Shown: positions 36,788 to 45,987 of the stretch, one piece after another
Position numbering within the stretch: the first letter of the stretch is position 1
Layout: the number at the start of each line of letters is the position of its first letter
Source: Bacillus massiliigorillae
GTDB lineage: Bacteria; Bacillota; Bacilli; Bacillales; DSM-1321
DNA: 64,000 bases
Reading direction: 5' to 3'
Assembly (NCBI RefSeq): GCF_000380245.2
Contig: NZ_HG428742.1
Coordinates: 1 to 64,000 of the forward strand
Notes under the pieces: generated by a model
The model's input: the letters and a program-made list of their open reading frames with translations, nothing else
What the model was told of the DNA's origin: nothing
Database searches by the model: none
Made by a program: the position numbers and the translations under genes

Positions 36788-37693
36788 TTAGGATACATTT
36801 TTTAGCTTTTTTTCAGATTGAGAACTCTTTCTTACATCAGCAAAGCCTATCAAAATTATAGCAGAAACAATTATGATGCAGCCTAATGATGTATACCAAG
36901 TAAATGGTTCATTTAAAATGATAACACCTGCTACAAGACTAACTACTGGTTCCATCGTACTAAGTATGGATGCATTGGCTGATCCAATGCTTTGTGCCCC
37001 TTTTATAAAGAAGATCAACGATAATGCTGTACAGAAAAAACTTACTAATGATGTATAACCTAACCCTTTTAACGTTATGGTCGGTAGCCAATTCCCTTGA
37101 ATAATTAGAAGTACTAAAGTGGTTAAAAAAGCAAACACACACAAATAAAAAGCAAGTACTAAACTATCAAGTTTTTTCACTTCGGGATGATTAATGACCA
37201 GTGCGTAGATTGCAAAAAACACAGCTGAAAGTATAGCTAGACTAACACCAATAAGAGAAAAGCTGCTTCCTCCTGGATCAGCTATTAAATAAATCCCCAC
37301 CAAAGATATAAAGACCGCAATCCATTTGTACAGCTGAAGCTTTTCACGATATAAAACATATGCAAACAGCATAACTAATACAGGAAACAAATAATGCAAA
37401 GAAGTTGCGACACCAGCACTTACATAATTATAAGACATATATAATATTAGAATAGTAGCTGTAAAAAATGTACAAGCTACAAGTACTGGAGCCATTTGTT
37501 GTTTTTTTACCCGAAAGCTCATCTTGCGGTAACATATGAACAACCCTAACATCACTGCAGCTAAAGCAGAACGAAAAAAAGTAAAGTCAATAGCTGTGAG
37601 GCCTGTTGTGTAGGCTAATTTGACCCAAATCGGCATAATACCAAAAAAAGTAGCAGCAGCGATTACGTAAATAATTCCTTGAAGCTTTCGCAT
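36788..37693 (-). CDS. EamA/DMT-family exporter
   Basis: A 301-residue protein with ten predicted helices in two EamA halves (about residues 5-140 and 150-285; second half motif SANASILSTMEPVVSLVAGVIILNEPFTW). Drug/metabolite transporter superfamily; substrate unknown. It follows the MFS transporter gene by about 60 bases on the same strand and may share its transcript; a terminator closes it. Confidence 0.85.
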   Translation of the reverse strand: MRKLQGIIYVIAAATFFGIMPIWVKLAYTTGLTAIDFTFFRSALAAVMLGLFICYRKMSFRVKKQQMAPVLVACTFFTATILILYMSYNYVSAGVATSLHYLFPVLVMLFAYVLYREKLQLYKWIAVFISLVGIYLIADPGGSSFSLIGVSLAILSAVFFAIYALVINHPEVKKLDSLVLAFYLCVFAFLTTLVLLIIQGNWLPTITLKGLGYTSLVSFFCTALSLIFFIKGAQSIGSANASILSTMEPVVSLVAGVIILNEPFTWYTSLGCIIIVSAIILIGFADVRKSSQSEKKLKNVS

Positions 37694-37754
37694 TAGTTGT
37701 ATCCCCTCTAATTAAATTCGTACTTAATTACCAATGAAACATCAATTTTTATTT

Positions 37755-39092
37755 TTAACGATAGGATGTTTTCTTATGTTTTAAATTCACCGAACTAGAT
37801 TCAGCTAACAACAATCCTTTTGTCTCCGGAGCCATAGCTATAGATATAATCAACCCAATGACTGTAATGATTGTTCCAACAAGCATCGTTGCTCCAATTC
37901 CATAAGCACTCATAAAAATCGGTAAAGCATATGTTGATAAAACCGTTCCAATTCGACTGAACGCCATCGCTGCTCCTACTGCCGAAGCCCTAATATCCGT
38001 TGGGAAAAGCTCGTTCGGATATAACCATTGCAAAATACCAGGGCCACCAGAAAAGAATGCATAAATGCCAAAGGCAGCAATAACGACCCATACATTCGCA
38101 TTAGGGAAAATACCTAATACGGCTAACGCTATACTCATAATTGCAAAACTTCCTATTAGCAAAGGTCGACGCCCAATAGAATTCAACCAAAACATTGCTG
38201 GAATACAGCCAATTAAGAAAAATGCACTAATAATGATTTCCCCTAAAACCGCTTCTTTTCCATCGCCTAAGCCGAATGTACTCATGATTTGTGGTCCAAA
38301 GGTATATAAGCCAAACATAGGTACAACCTGACATACCCATATCGTACCGATGAATATAATTCTTCTAAAATATCCTTTTTCAAATAACTTGCTATATCGA
38401 GTTTTCGTCATTTCTTCAGGTTCTAATTCTACATCCGCACCAAATAACTTATGTACAATGGCATTGGCCTCTTCAGTGCGACCTTTACGCGCCAACCAAC
38501 GTGGCGATTCTGGAATACCCCAGCGTCCTATTAAAAGAACCACGCAAGGAACAACAGCACTTCCAAGCATCCATCTCCAGCCATCTTCCATATCGCATAA
38601 AGCATAACCTACTATATTTGCTGCAGTGGCACCTACATACCATGCTGCCGCAATAATTCCCATAGAAATCGCTCTATACTTTCGCGGTGTAAACTCCGCT
38701 ACTAATGAAGTAGCAATTGGATAATCTGCTCCAATAACAATTCCTATTAAAAATCTCATTACAACAAGCTGCATTGGAGTAGCAATAAACATAGTTCCAA
38801 TAGAAATCATTGCAATTGCAATGATATCAATAGTAAACATCTTCTTACGACCCACAACATCTGTTACATACCCACCTAGGGCAGTACCTATAAAAAGCCC
38901 TACCAATGCGGCAGCGCCAACTAATGCACTCCAATGTGCATCTAAATTCAATTGTGGTCCTAATTGTGTAAGAGCGACACCTATAATAACCAGCACATAT
39001 CCATCCAAGAATGGACCACCACTAGCAAAAAGAATCATTTTTTTGAGAAAAGGCGTTAATTCTACATCATCGAGCATTTTTTTTGGTTGCAT
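37755..39092 (-). CDS. MFS metabolite:H+ symporter
   Basis: About 445 residues, twelve helices, with sugar-porter/SV2-like signatures (GRKKMFTIDIIAIAM, IGIVIGADYPIATSLVAEFTPRKYRA, PESPRWLARKGR). I take the ATG at 39092 because AGGGAG lies nine bases upstream; the open frame extends 120 bases further without a ribosome binding site or homology. Placed after the cai/fix/maoC genes on the same strand, so it could import or export carnitine, gamma-butyrobetaine or another betaine; the substrate is inference only. Confidence 0.82.
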   Translation of the reverse strand: MQPKKMLDDVELTPFLKKMILFASGGPFLDGYVLVIIGVALTQLGPQLNLDAHWSALVGAAALVGLFIGTALGGYVTDVVGRKKMFTIDIIAIAMISIGTMFIATPMQLVVMRFLIGIVIGADYPIATSLVAEFTPRKYRAISMGIIAAAWYVGATAANIVGYALCDMEDGWRWMLGSAVVPCVVLLIGRWGIPESPRWLARKGRTEEANAIVHKLFGADVELEPEEMTKTRYSKLFEKGYFRRIIFIGTIWVCQVVPMFGLYTFGPQIMSTFGLGDGKEAVLGEIIISAFFLIGCIPAMFWLNSIGRRPLLIGSFAIMSIALAVLGIFPNANVWVVIAAFGIYAFFSGGPGILQWLYPNELFPTDIRASAVGAAMAFSRIGTVLSTYALPIFMSAYGIGATMLVGTIITVIGLIISIAMAPETKGLLLAESSSVNLKHKKTSYR

Positions 39093-39266
39093 ACTCTTTA
39101 TCTCCCTTTCTGGTAAACCTTTATTCATCTCTATGGCATACATATTAACTGAACCAATAGAATGTTCTATAGAAATGGTAGTAACACTAATAGCCTGCAA
39201 GTTTTTACTCAATATTAGTGGATTAATGATGATTAGGGGGGGCTTAGAATCTTCTTACTTCATAAA

Positions 39267-39332
39267 GGCGCTACTATCTCCCTCTTCGAAACGAAGAGGA
39301 AACCAAGTCGTTTAAGTGGGAGATACAACGCC
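39267..39332. other. Structured inverted repeat (candidate RNA or transposon end)
   Basis: Outer arms GGCGCTACTATCTCCC (39267-39282) and GGGAGATACAACGCC (39318-39332) enclose a second perfect hairpin CCTCTTCG-aaa-CGAAGAGG (39281-39299). The layout resembles folded ends of IS200/IS605-type elements or a structured 5' UTR of the MFS gene. No transposase is present. Confidence 0.5.
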
Positions 39333-39485
39333 TACGAAAACTTGATTGACTCAACTAATAATCGGTGAGAAATAAATATCCTCACCGAATTAACGTTCTG
39401 TTGATCAATCTGTTCTTAAGTACATGAATTACAATTAGCAATACTCGATAGTCAGTCCGTATCACTTATAATGAATGTTGAAATA

Positions 39486-40337
39486 TTATTTCCACTCAAT
39501 AATTCCGAAGTTTAAGTAAGGCTTCGCTTGTGTATATGCATCGATTACTCTAAAGTGAACTTTGTTGTCGCCCATTTTCCACATTTGAGTTTTAAGAGTA
39601 GCACCTGGAAGAAGTGAAGCTGTAATACGTGTTTTGAAACGTGTTAAGCGTTCTGGTTCACCAGGAATAATTGTGTTAATGAAATGACGGCAAGCAACAC
39701 CTGCGAAACTTACAGCATGAAGGATTGGTTTCATTTGACCATTTGCTTTCGCATATTCCCAGTCGATATGTTGTGGGTGGTAGTCACCTGATAAGCGATA
39801 GATTAACGCTTGGTTTTCAGGAATTCGTTCTTCAACCTCAAAATCTGGCTCTCTATCTGGAATTTCAACGATATCTTTAGGTGGCTTAGGACCGCCAAAA
39901 CCGCCATCATAGATTAAGCAATCCCAGCTTTCGTTCGTAAAGATTTTTTCGCCTGTTTCATCAAATGTTTCCCCAACATGTTGTGCTAACAGACCTCTAT
40001 CTGCTCCACGATCGTATAATCCTTTTAGTAATACGTGTGTGCTTAATTTACCTTCAAGCTTTGTTAATGGCTTGTGGAATTGTAAGTCAAATCCCCAGTG
40101 AAGTGAACCAGCATAATTGTAGCCGTAGTCAATTGTTTTTGTAACTTCACTATCTACGATCGGCATCGCTGCGAACATTGGAAGAATTTTCAAATCTTTT
40201 TCGTACACATATTGTAAATCTGTTTTACCATCTACTCCAGCACCGCAGCCAAGAGCGAACAGAATTAAATCTTTAAAGTTATATTCTCTTTCAAAAGGTC
40301 CAAATGTTTGTCCAACCATCTCTGTTTTAATTGCCAT
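39486..40337 (-). CDS. MaoC-family (R)-hydratase-like enzyme, double hot-dog
   Basis: About 283 residues with the hydratase-2 architecture: N-terminal non-catalytic hot-dog domain and C-terminal MaoC domain. The catalytic motif reads YRLSGDYHPQHIDWEYAKA (about residue 190), keeping the Asp and His of the usual SGDxNPxH but with His where Asn is common. I take the ATG at 40337 with AGAGG nine bases upstream. It follows caiC in the cai/fix gene set, where E. coli has crotonase-type CaiD, so it may hydrate crotonobetainyl-CoA. This role is inferred from position. Confidence 0.85.
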   Translation of the reverse strand: MAIKTEMVGQTFGPFEREYNFKDLILFALGCGAGVDGKTDLQYVYEKDLKILPMFAAMPIVDSEVTKTIDYGYNYAGSLHWGFDLQFHKPLTKLEGKLSTHVLLKGLYDRGADRGLLAQHVGETFDETGEKIFTNESWDCLIYDGGFGGPKPPKDIVEIPDREPDFEVEERIPENQALIYRLSGDYHPQHIDWEYAKANGQMKPILHAVSFAGVACRHFINTIIPGEPERLTRFKTRITASLLPGATLKTQMWKMGDNKVHFRVIDAYTQAKPYLNFGIIEWK

Positions 40338-40550
40338 ATTATTCATCCTCTCTTTTCTTTTCAATCTATGATTTTAGAAAAAGGTAGTACGTATTTACGA
40401 TTGTTGTAGCATCGACTTATATAGCGTTAACCACCCCCTTAACGTTATCAACCTTCAGACTTTGAGCATAATCTACATCCATTTTATTAGTGAATTTATT
40501 CACAAATAGAGAGTTAGGTCTGTGAATATAAACTATCAATCAGAAATCTG
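40338..40550. other. Gap between maoC and caiC
   Basis: No gene or strong hairpin recognised; whether maoC has its own promoter here is unclear. Confidence 0.35.
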
Positions 40551-42098
40551 TTATTTAGTTAAGCACTTTTTTTGTATCTTATATGTGCAGGTTCTCGGAA
40601 AAGATGTTCTTATTTCAATAATGGATGGCACTTTAAATGAAGCCATGCGCCCTCTGCAATATTCTAAGATTTCTTCCTTGCTTAGCTCTTCGCCTTCTTT
40701 AAACATAATGAATGCCTTTACTGCTTGGTCGCGAATCGGATCAGGCACACCAATCACCGCTGCTTCAGCAATCTTTGGATGACATGTAAGGATATTTTCA
40801 ATTTCAGTGGTTGAAATATTTTCTCCAGCTCTTTTGATCATATTGACTTTGCGATCGACAAAATAAAACCAGCCTGCCTCGTCCACATAGCCTTTATCGC
40901 CTGTACGCATCCAACCATCAGCACTCAATGTTTTGGCAGTTGCTTTTGGATCCATATAATATTCCTTCATAATCGTTCTTCCAGGTACACCCTTCAAATA
41001 GATTTCTCCAATCGTATTTGGAGGAACCTCATTACCTTCATCATCAACAATTTTTGCTTCATATGATAATCCAGCTTTTCCGATTGAAGGCCACTTTCTT
41101 TCTCCATGTGGTGGATCTGTAATTACTCCAACTAGCGACTCACTTAAGCCATAGGAATTTAAAATTTTCACATTAAAGCGTTCTTCAAATGCATTCTTTT
41201 CCTGATTCGTAATCGGCAAATAATATAGCACTTCACGAACACAATGATTTTTTTCCCATTCTTGCTTTGGCTGCATCATTAAGGTACGAACAATCATGCT
41301 GGACGTTTGGATAAGTGTTGCTTTATAGTCGCATACTTGCTTCCAATACTGACTTGCACTATATTTTTCTAATACAATAATCGTGCCGCCGATTGTAATA
41401 ATCGGCATTACAGCGCATAATTGACAATCAACATGAAAAGCAGGCATCATTGTTAACATGCGATCATCTTCTTTATATGCAGCTTGCCAGTTAACAAAAA
41501 TTCCAGAAAATAATATATTACAATGAGTCAATACAACACCCTTAGGTCTTGACGTCGTGCCAGATGTAAACAAAATTTCTGCCACATCATCACTGCTTAA
41601 TGTTCGATATTCTTTTAATGTTCCTGGCTGAGTACTTTGATTTTTCTTAAAATTAGTTATACCACTAATTTGTTTTTCAGTTCTTGCTAGCAAAATATTT
41701 TTAATATCTATATTCGGTCTATTATTATGAATAGAGATAAATTCCTCTTCTGTAATTACAGTCGTTACATCACACTTTTTCAGAACATAATCACATTCTT
41801 CTTGCGTGTAATGAATGTTTAAAGGAACCATAATTGCTCCAATTTTTGCAAGCCCGAACCAGCACATCAAAAATTCAGGACAATTATGAAGATGAATAGC
41901 TACCTTTTCTTCCTTTTTTATTCCTAATTCGAGAAAAAGATTTGCGGTCTTGTTAATTTCTTCATTAAACTGTTGATATGTAAAATTACTTTTACTACCA
42001 TCGCGAGCTTCATATATTAAAAATGTTTTCTCGCCATTATTGAAAGCAAGTTCATCCCATAAATCTCGCAAAGTCTTATTCCCCACTATATCAGCCAT
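40551..42098 (-). CDS. caiC: Crotonobetaine/carnitine-CoA ligase
   Basis: ATP-dependent acyl-CoA synthetase priming the pathway by making the first betainyl-CoA. The 515-residue protein has the AMP-binding motif EILFTSGTTSRPKGV, then NSYGLSES and GWMRTGDKGYVDEAGWFYFVDRK, and resembles E. coli CaiC along its length as I remember it (shared NCPEFLMCWFGLAKIGAIMV). The C-terminal A10 motif reads PRTCTYKIQKK: the catalytic Lys is kept but the usual Gly before it is Tyr. Same strand as the fix genes, about 350 bases downstream of fixX. Confidence 0.9.
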   Translation of the reverse strand: MADIVGNKTLRDLWDELAFNNGEKTFLIYEARDGSKSNFTYQQFNEEINKTANLFLELGIKKEEKVAIHLHNCPEFLMCWFGLAKIGAIMVPLNIHYTQEECDYVLKKCDVTTVITEEEFISIHNNRPNIDIKNILLARTEKQISGITNFKKNQSTQPGTLKEYRTLSSDDVAEILFTSGTTSRPKGVVLTHCNILFSGIFVNWQAAYKEDDRMLTMMPAFHVDCQLCAVMPIITIGGTIIVLEKYSASQYWKQVCDYKATLIQTSSMIVRTLMMQPKQEWEKNHCVREVLYYLPITNQEKNAFEERFNVKILNSYGLSESLVGVITDPPHGERKWPSIGKAGLSYEAKIVDDEGNEVPPNTIGEIYLKGVPGRTIMKEYYMDPKATAKTLSADGWMRTGDKGYVDEAGWFYFVDRKVNMIKRAGENISTTEIENILTCHPKIAEAAVIGVPDPIRDQAVKAFIMFKEGEELSKEEILEYCRGRMASFKVPSIIEIRTSFPRTCTYKIQKKCLTK

Positions 42099-42184
42099 TT
42101 ATTCCACCTCTTAATTTAATAACTTAAGAATTACACCCTTTAAATCGCATAATAGATGGGGTTATCGTGTTTAAAAAAGCACTC

Positions 42185-42272
42185 TGTAAACAGTTAGTAC
42201 ATCTACGTTTAGTAACATTTTTTGTGACCAAACAAAATAAGGTAAACGAAGATGTACAAATACATGTTTACA
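42185..42272. other. Long imperfect hairpin between fixX and caiC
   Basis: TGTAAAC (42185-42191) and GTACATCTACGTTTA (42197-42211) pair with TAAACGAAGATGTAC (42243-42257) and GTTTACA (42266-42272), with one mismatch in the 15-base stem and about a 31-base loop. No T run on the minus strand, so not a simple terminator; perhaps an RNA processing site or the remains of a small mobile repeat. Confidence 0.55.
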
Positions 42273-42444
42273 ATGAATCGATACGTCTGAAAGATTACGA
42301 CCAACATTGTCATTAGTCCAAATAACCTTACATAGTAAAGGAAAAGACAGTACCACAACTTATTACACTTTTTAAAAATTCCCCAATCTCTTTTTCTCGA
42401 ATCTGATAGTTACATTAAGATCATTTATAAATAATTGCTTTAGA

Positions 42445-42729
42445 TTAACCGATTCGGAATTCTACACCCATTGTTCCTTCAGGAAACTCCCATTTCTTCA
42501 CAACAGTACCTAAACACAATACTCTGCAAGTACCACACTCTAAACAACCTGCATAATCAAATGCTAAGGTTCCATTATCATTCAGCTTGTACACACCTGC
42601 AGGGCAAGCATTAATAAGCTTCATTTTTTCTTTCATATCAGGATAGTTAGGATCGATTTCGATATGTGCATTCTCTTCATCAACGAAATATTTATTTACG
42701 CCTAATTTTTCTTCGACAGTTACACTCAT
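42445..42729 (-). CDS. fixX: Ferredoxin-like protein FixX
   Basis: A 94-residue iron-sulfur protein that partners FixC. The Cys pattern is NACPAGVYKL and GCLECGTCRVLCLG, typical of FixX. It overlaps the end of fixC by four bases (ATGA), a translational coupling that supports a FixCX complex passing electrons between quinone/flavin and the FixAB flavoprotein. Confidence 0.92.
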   Translation of the reverse strand: MSVTVEEKLGVNKYFVDEENAHIEIDPNYPDMKEKMKLINACPAGVYKLNDNGTLAFDYAGCLECGTCRVLCLGTVVKKWEFPEGTMGVEFRIG

Positions 42730-44009
42730 ACAGATTTAACCCCCTTTAATCCGTCCTTAGCAAGATTCATAAGACCAACAGCTTTTAAGTGTTTCATAGC
42801 CTTCTTGCGTAATGGAACGGCTGGCTTTCCATCAATAACAAACATTTCTGCCATAATATCTGCAAGCATAGTAGGATATTGGTTAAAAATACGAGGATTT
42901 TCCATAAATGCAGGGAACTTTTTATAAACTGAAAGGTCTTTCATTATGAAGCTATCATCCAGCTTTGTCTTATAACTTTGAAGAGTAGCTGAACTAAAAT
43001 CACCTTTTTCTTTCGCTTCAATAACAGCTCTTGCAGCTAATTCACCTGAAGTAATAGCTAAATCCATTCCTCTTACCATATATCCGATGTTTATACAAAA
43101 TCCTGCCGCATCGCCACAAATTAAGAAACCGTCACCGTACAATGTTGAAACCATAGATAAACCTGCTTCAGGTACAACATGACCACTTCTTTCAAGAAGC
43201 TTGCCGTCTTTAATTAATGGAGCTATTTCAGGATGTTTTGAGAAACCTACAAGCATTTCTTCGATAGTTTTATCGCTATCGCCAATATGATTAAGACCTA
43301 GAACCAAACCAATAGAGATACTTTCCTTATTTGTATATAAGAAGCCTCCACCTACAAGTCCATTACTAGGAGAACCAGCATATAAACATGCAGCCCCTTC
43401 ATCACTTGATACGCCAAAACGATCTTCAATAACCTTTGCTGGAAGCTCGTATGTTTCCTTAACTCCTACAGCAACTTGAGAAGGTTTAACTCTTTCTCTT
43501 AAACCTGCCTTTTCTGCTAATAAAGAGTTTACGCCATCTGCTAGAATGACTACATCTGCTGTCATTTCTTCTCCGCCGCAGATAACACCTGTCACACGTT
43601 TATTTTCTACAATTAATTCATCTACTTTAATACCAGCTGTAGCAGTTGCACCTGCTTCTTCAGCTTTATCAAATAGCCAACGGTCAAATTCACCACGTTG
43701 AACCACATAAGAATCACTGCCTTGTTGAGCCAAGCGAGGAGAACGATAGTCCATTGTTACCGCATCATTTTCCGTCATCATGCTAATACGCTCTTTGACA
43801 ACTCTTCTTTCAATTGGTGCTTCCTCTGCAAAGTTAGGAATAATTTTCTCTAAACTATGTGCATAAAGGCGACCACCTGTCATATTTTTAGATCCACCGT
43901 AGTTTCCTCTTTCAATAAGTAGAACCTCTAAACCCTCCTGCGCCAAAATATAAGCTGCAGTAGAACCAGCAAGTCCTCCTCCTACAATAATAGCGTCAAA
44001 GTCACTCAA
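42726..44009 (-). CDS. fixC: Flavoprotein FixC (ETF:quinone oxidoreductase-like)
   Basis: FAD-dependent oxidoreductase, about 427 residues. FAD motif IIVGGGLAGSTAAYILAQEG at the N-terminus, RGNYGGSKNMTGGRLYAHSL characteristic of FixC, and the late LICGDAAGFCINIGYMVRGMD block. I choose the TTG at 44009: AGGGGTGA lies six bases ahead and the protein then begins (M)SDFDAIIVGG like other FixC proteins; the open frame extends to 44042. In E. coli FixABCX supplies electrons for crotonobetaine reduction, and in nitrogen fixers it bifurcates electrons from NADH. Confidence 0.9.
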   Translation of the reverse strand: MSDFDAIIVGGGLAGSTAAYILAQEGLEVLLIERGNYGGSKNMTGGRLYAHSLEKIIPNFAEEAPIERRVVKERISMMTENDAVTMDYRSPRLAQQGSDSYVVQRGEFDRWLFDKAEEAGATATAGIKVDELIVENKRVTGVICGGEEMTADVVILADGVNSLLAEKAGLRERVKPSQVAVGVKETYELPAKVIEDRFGVSSDEGAACLYAGSPSNGLVGGGFLYTNKESISIGLVLGLNHIGDSDKTIEEMLVGFSKHPEIAPLIKDGKLLERSGHVVPEAGLSMVSTLYGDGFLICGDAAGFCINIGYMVRGMDLAITSGELAARAVIEAKEKGDFSSATLQSYKTKLDDSFIMKDLSVYKKFPAFMENPRIFNQYPTMLADIMAEMFVIDGKPAVPLRKKAMKHLKAVGLMNLAKDGLKGVKSV

Positions 44010-44136
44010 TGATTTCACCCCTACGAATAGTTGAGCTACCAACCTAATATATCCTTTTTAGGATTACGTATTTTTTTGATTGCTACTGAGAAGCTATCAT
44101 CATCTTCCCAGTAGCATAAAAGAAATAATCTATCTC

Positions 44137-45072
44137 TTACAGTGCTTTCATCTTTTCAATGATTTGTGGTAAAACAGTGTAAATATCGCCAACTAAACCG
44201 ATATCAGCTTGTTTGAACACTGGTGCATTTTTATCTTTGTTAATTGCAACTAGTGTTTTCGCTTGGTTTACACCAACCATGTGTTGGATTTGACCAGAGA
44301 TACCCATAGAAAGGTAAACTTCTGGTTTAAGAACAACACCAGATACACCAATGTAGCGCTCTTTACTCATCCATTTTTCACCTTCAGCGATTGGACGGCT
44401 ACATGCCATTTCAGCACCCATTAAGCCAGCAAGCTCTTCTGCCATTTTTAAATCTTCTTGAGCTGCGAAACCACGTCCAACACCTACAACGCGTTTAGCT
44501 GAACCTAAGTTAACTACTTCACCTTGTTTTGGACGGTGTTCAAGAACTTTAATACCTGCTACACTTGCTTCAGCAGCTACTTCTGTTACTTTTCCTTGTC
44601 TAGCATCGTCTTTAGCAGCTTTTTCAAATGCACCTGATCCTACTGTTACAACAACAGTTTCTGATAATGCTTTTTCCGTACGAATTGCAGCACCACCAAA
44701 TACCATGTGTTTTACGATTACGTTGCCATCTTCAACAGCGAAATCAGAAACGTTAGAAATTGCACTAGTACCTAATAGAGTCGCGATTTTTCCAGCCATT
44801 AGCTTACCGCTAACAGAAGAATAAACCATTACTAGTTTTGCACCTTCTGCACGAAGCATATCAGCGATTGATTTTGCATATCCTTCAATCATTTCTGAAG
44901 TTTTTCCATATAAGAATACTTGGTCAGCTCCGAAAGCAATTGCTTCTTCCGCTTGAGCTTGGTCTCCGAATAATACTACAGATACTTGCTCACCTAATTG
45001 GCGTCCTCCGTTGCAAAGTTCTGCTACTGCGTTTTGATCGTCAGTTATAATCCAAACATTATTTAAAGTCAT
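44137..45072 (-). CDS. fixB: Electron transfer flavoprotein alpha-type subunit FixB
   Basis: A 311-residue ETF alpha subunit. The C-terminal FAD domain shows RVVGVGRGFAAQEDLKMAEELA, GVSGVVLKPEVYLSMGISGQIQHMVG and the terminal DIGLVGDIYTVLPQI. With FixA it forms a heterodimer that carries electrons to CaiA. It follows fixA by about 30 bases. The linked cai genes separate it from a general fatty-acid-oxidation ETF. Confidence 0.92.
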   Translation of the reverse strand: MTLNNVWIITDDQNAVAELCNGGRQLGEQVSVVLFGDQAQAEEAIAFGADQVFLYGKTSEMIEGYAKSIADMLRAEGAKLVMVYSSVSGKLMAGKIATLLGTSAISNVSDFAVEDGNVIVKHMVFGGAAIRTEKALSETVVVTVGSGAFEKAAKDDARQGKVTEVAAEASVAGIKVLEHRPKQGEVVNLGSAKRVVGVGRGFAAQEDLKMAEELAGLMGAEMACSRPIAEGEKWMSKERYIGVSGVVLKPEVYLSMGISGQIQHMVGVNQAKTLVAINKDKNAPVFKQADIGLVGDIYTVLPQIIEKMKAL

Positions 45073-45101
45073 GAAATCTCCACCTCTTTTATCAAATCAA
45101 A

Positions 45102-45872
45102 TTATTTCAATTCAGCACTAAGTAATTTTACGAATTCTGCTACAACTTCTTCTGAGTCGCCTTCTAAGATGTTTAATTGACGAGCTACTTGCTCAGGAGC
45201 TAATGTACTTACTACTTCGCTTGATGGGTTGTTATCCGCTACATTGATGTCAGCTAAAGCGTATTTAGTCATAGGTTTTTTGTTCGCTGCAATAATATCT
45301 TTCATACCTGGAATACGTGGGGTATTGATTTCAGAAGTAACAGAAAGAACAGCTGGTAATGAAACTTCTAATACTTGAATTTCGTTTTCCATCGCACGTT
45401 CAACAATTACTTTGTCGCCTTCTGCAGTAATTTTGTTTACAGCATTAACTACTGGTACACCAAGTAATTCACCTAATTGGTTACCTACTTGTTGAGCATA
45501 AAGGTCCGATGAACCAGCTCCGCAAAGTACTAAGTCATACTCGCCCATTTGCTTGATAGCAGCTCCTAGAACGCGTGCAGATTGAAGTGTATCTAATTTT
45601 TCTGCTGCTTCATCAGCTACAACATATAAATCATCTAAACCACGAGAAATGATGTCTTTCTTCATTTTTGGGTTTTCTAAAATTTTTCCTCCAGCACAAA
45701 GACCAGATAATTGACCGCCAACAGCGTCAATAAGTTGTTTTCCTGCTTCTACAGCATTTAAATCATATGAACCGAATTTCCATTCCGCTTTATCAAAAGA
45801 CACAGAGCGATCTTTTGCGATAACGATATCTTGTTCTTCAGGAACAGCTTTACAACATGCAATAATTCTCAT
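45102..45872 (-). CDS. fixA: Electron transfer flavoprotein beta-type subunit FixA
   Basis: A 256-residue ETF beta subunit: starts MRIIACCKAVPEEQDI, has the nucleotide-binding YDLVLCGAGSSDLYAQQVGNQLGELLG segment and the LPAVLSVTSEINTPRIPGMKDI signature. An AGAAGGTG ribosome binding site precedes the ATG. First of the four contiguous fix genes, directly downstream of caiB. Confidence 0.92.
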   Translation of the reverse strand: MRIIACCKAVPEEQDIVIAKDRSVSFDKAEWKFGSYDLNAVEAGKQLIDAVGGQLSGLCAGGKILENPKMKKDIISRGLDDLYVVADEAAEKLDTLQSARVLGAAIKQMGEYDLVLCGAGSSDLYAQQVGNQLGELLGVPVVNAVNKITAEGDKVIVERAMENEIQVLEVSLPAVLSVTSEINTPRIPGMKDIIAANKKPMTKYALADINVADNNPSSEVVSTLAPEQVARQLNILEGDSEEVVAEFVKLLSAELK

Positions 45873-45935
45873 ATGTTTACACCTTCTTAATCAATTTGTA
45901 GTTTGTTATAAATATAGAAATTTTTTATGATAAAC

Positions 45936-45971
45936 GAGATGCACACATGCATGTATGCATCCATGCACCTC
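45936..45971. other. Intercistronic hairpin between caiB and fixA
   Basis: GAGATGCAC ... ATGCACCTC arms with an inner ATGCAT/ATGCAT pair. No T run on the minus strand, so probably an RNA stability or processing hairpin between caiB and fixA. Confidence 0.5.
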
Positions 45972-45987
45972 ATTTTTCTCTAATACA

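Noticed and set aside
44080..44116. TGCTACTG...CAGTAGCA hairpin between fixB and fixC as a terminator
   Set aside because: No T run on the minus strand and fixC follows in the same gene run; more likely a processing hairpin.
44137..45872. fixA/fixB as the general beta-oxidation ETF (etfBA)
   Set aside because: The immediate neighbours fixC, fixX, caiA and caiB show that this is the carnitine-specific pair.
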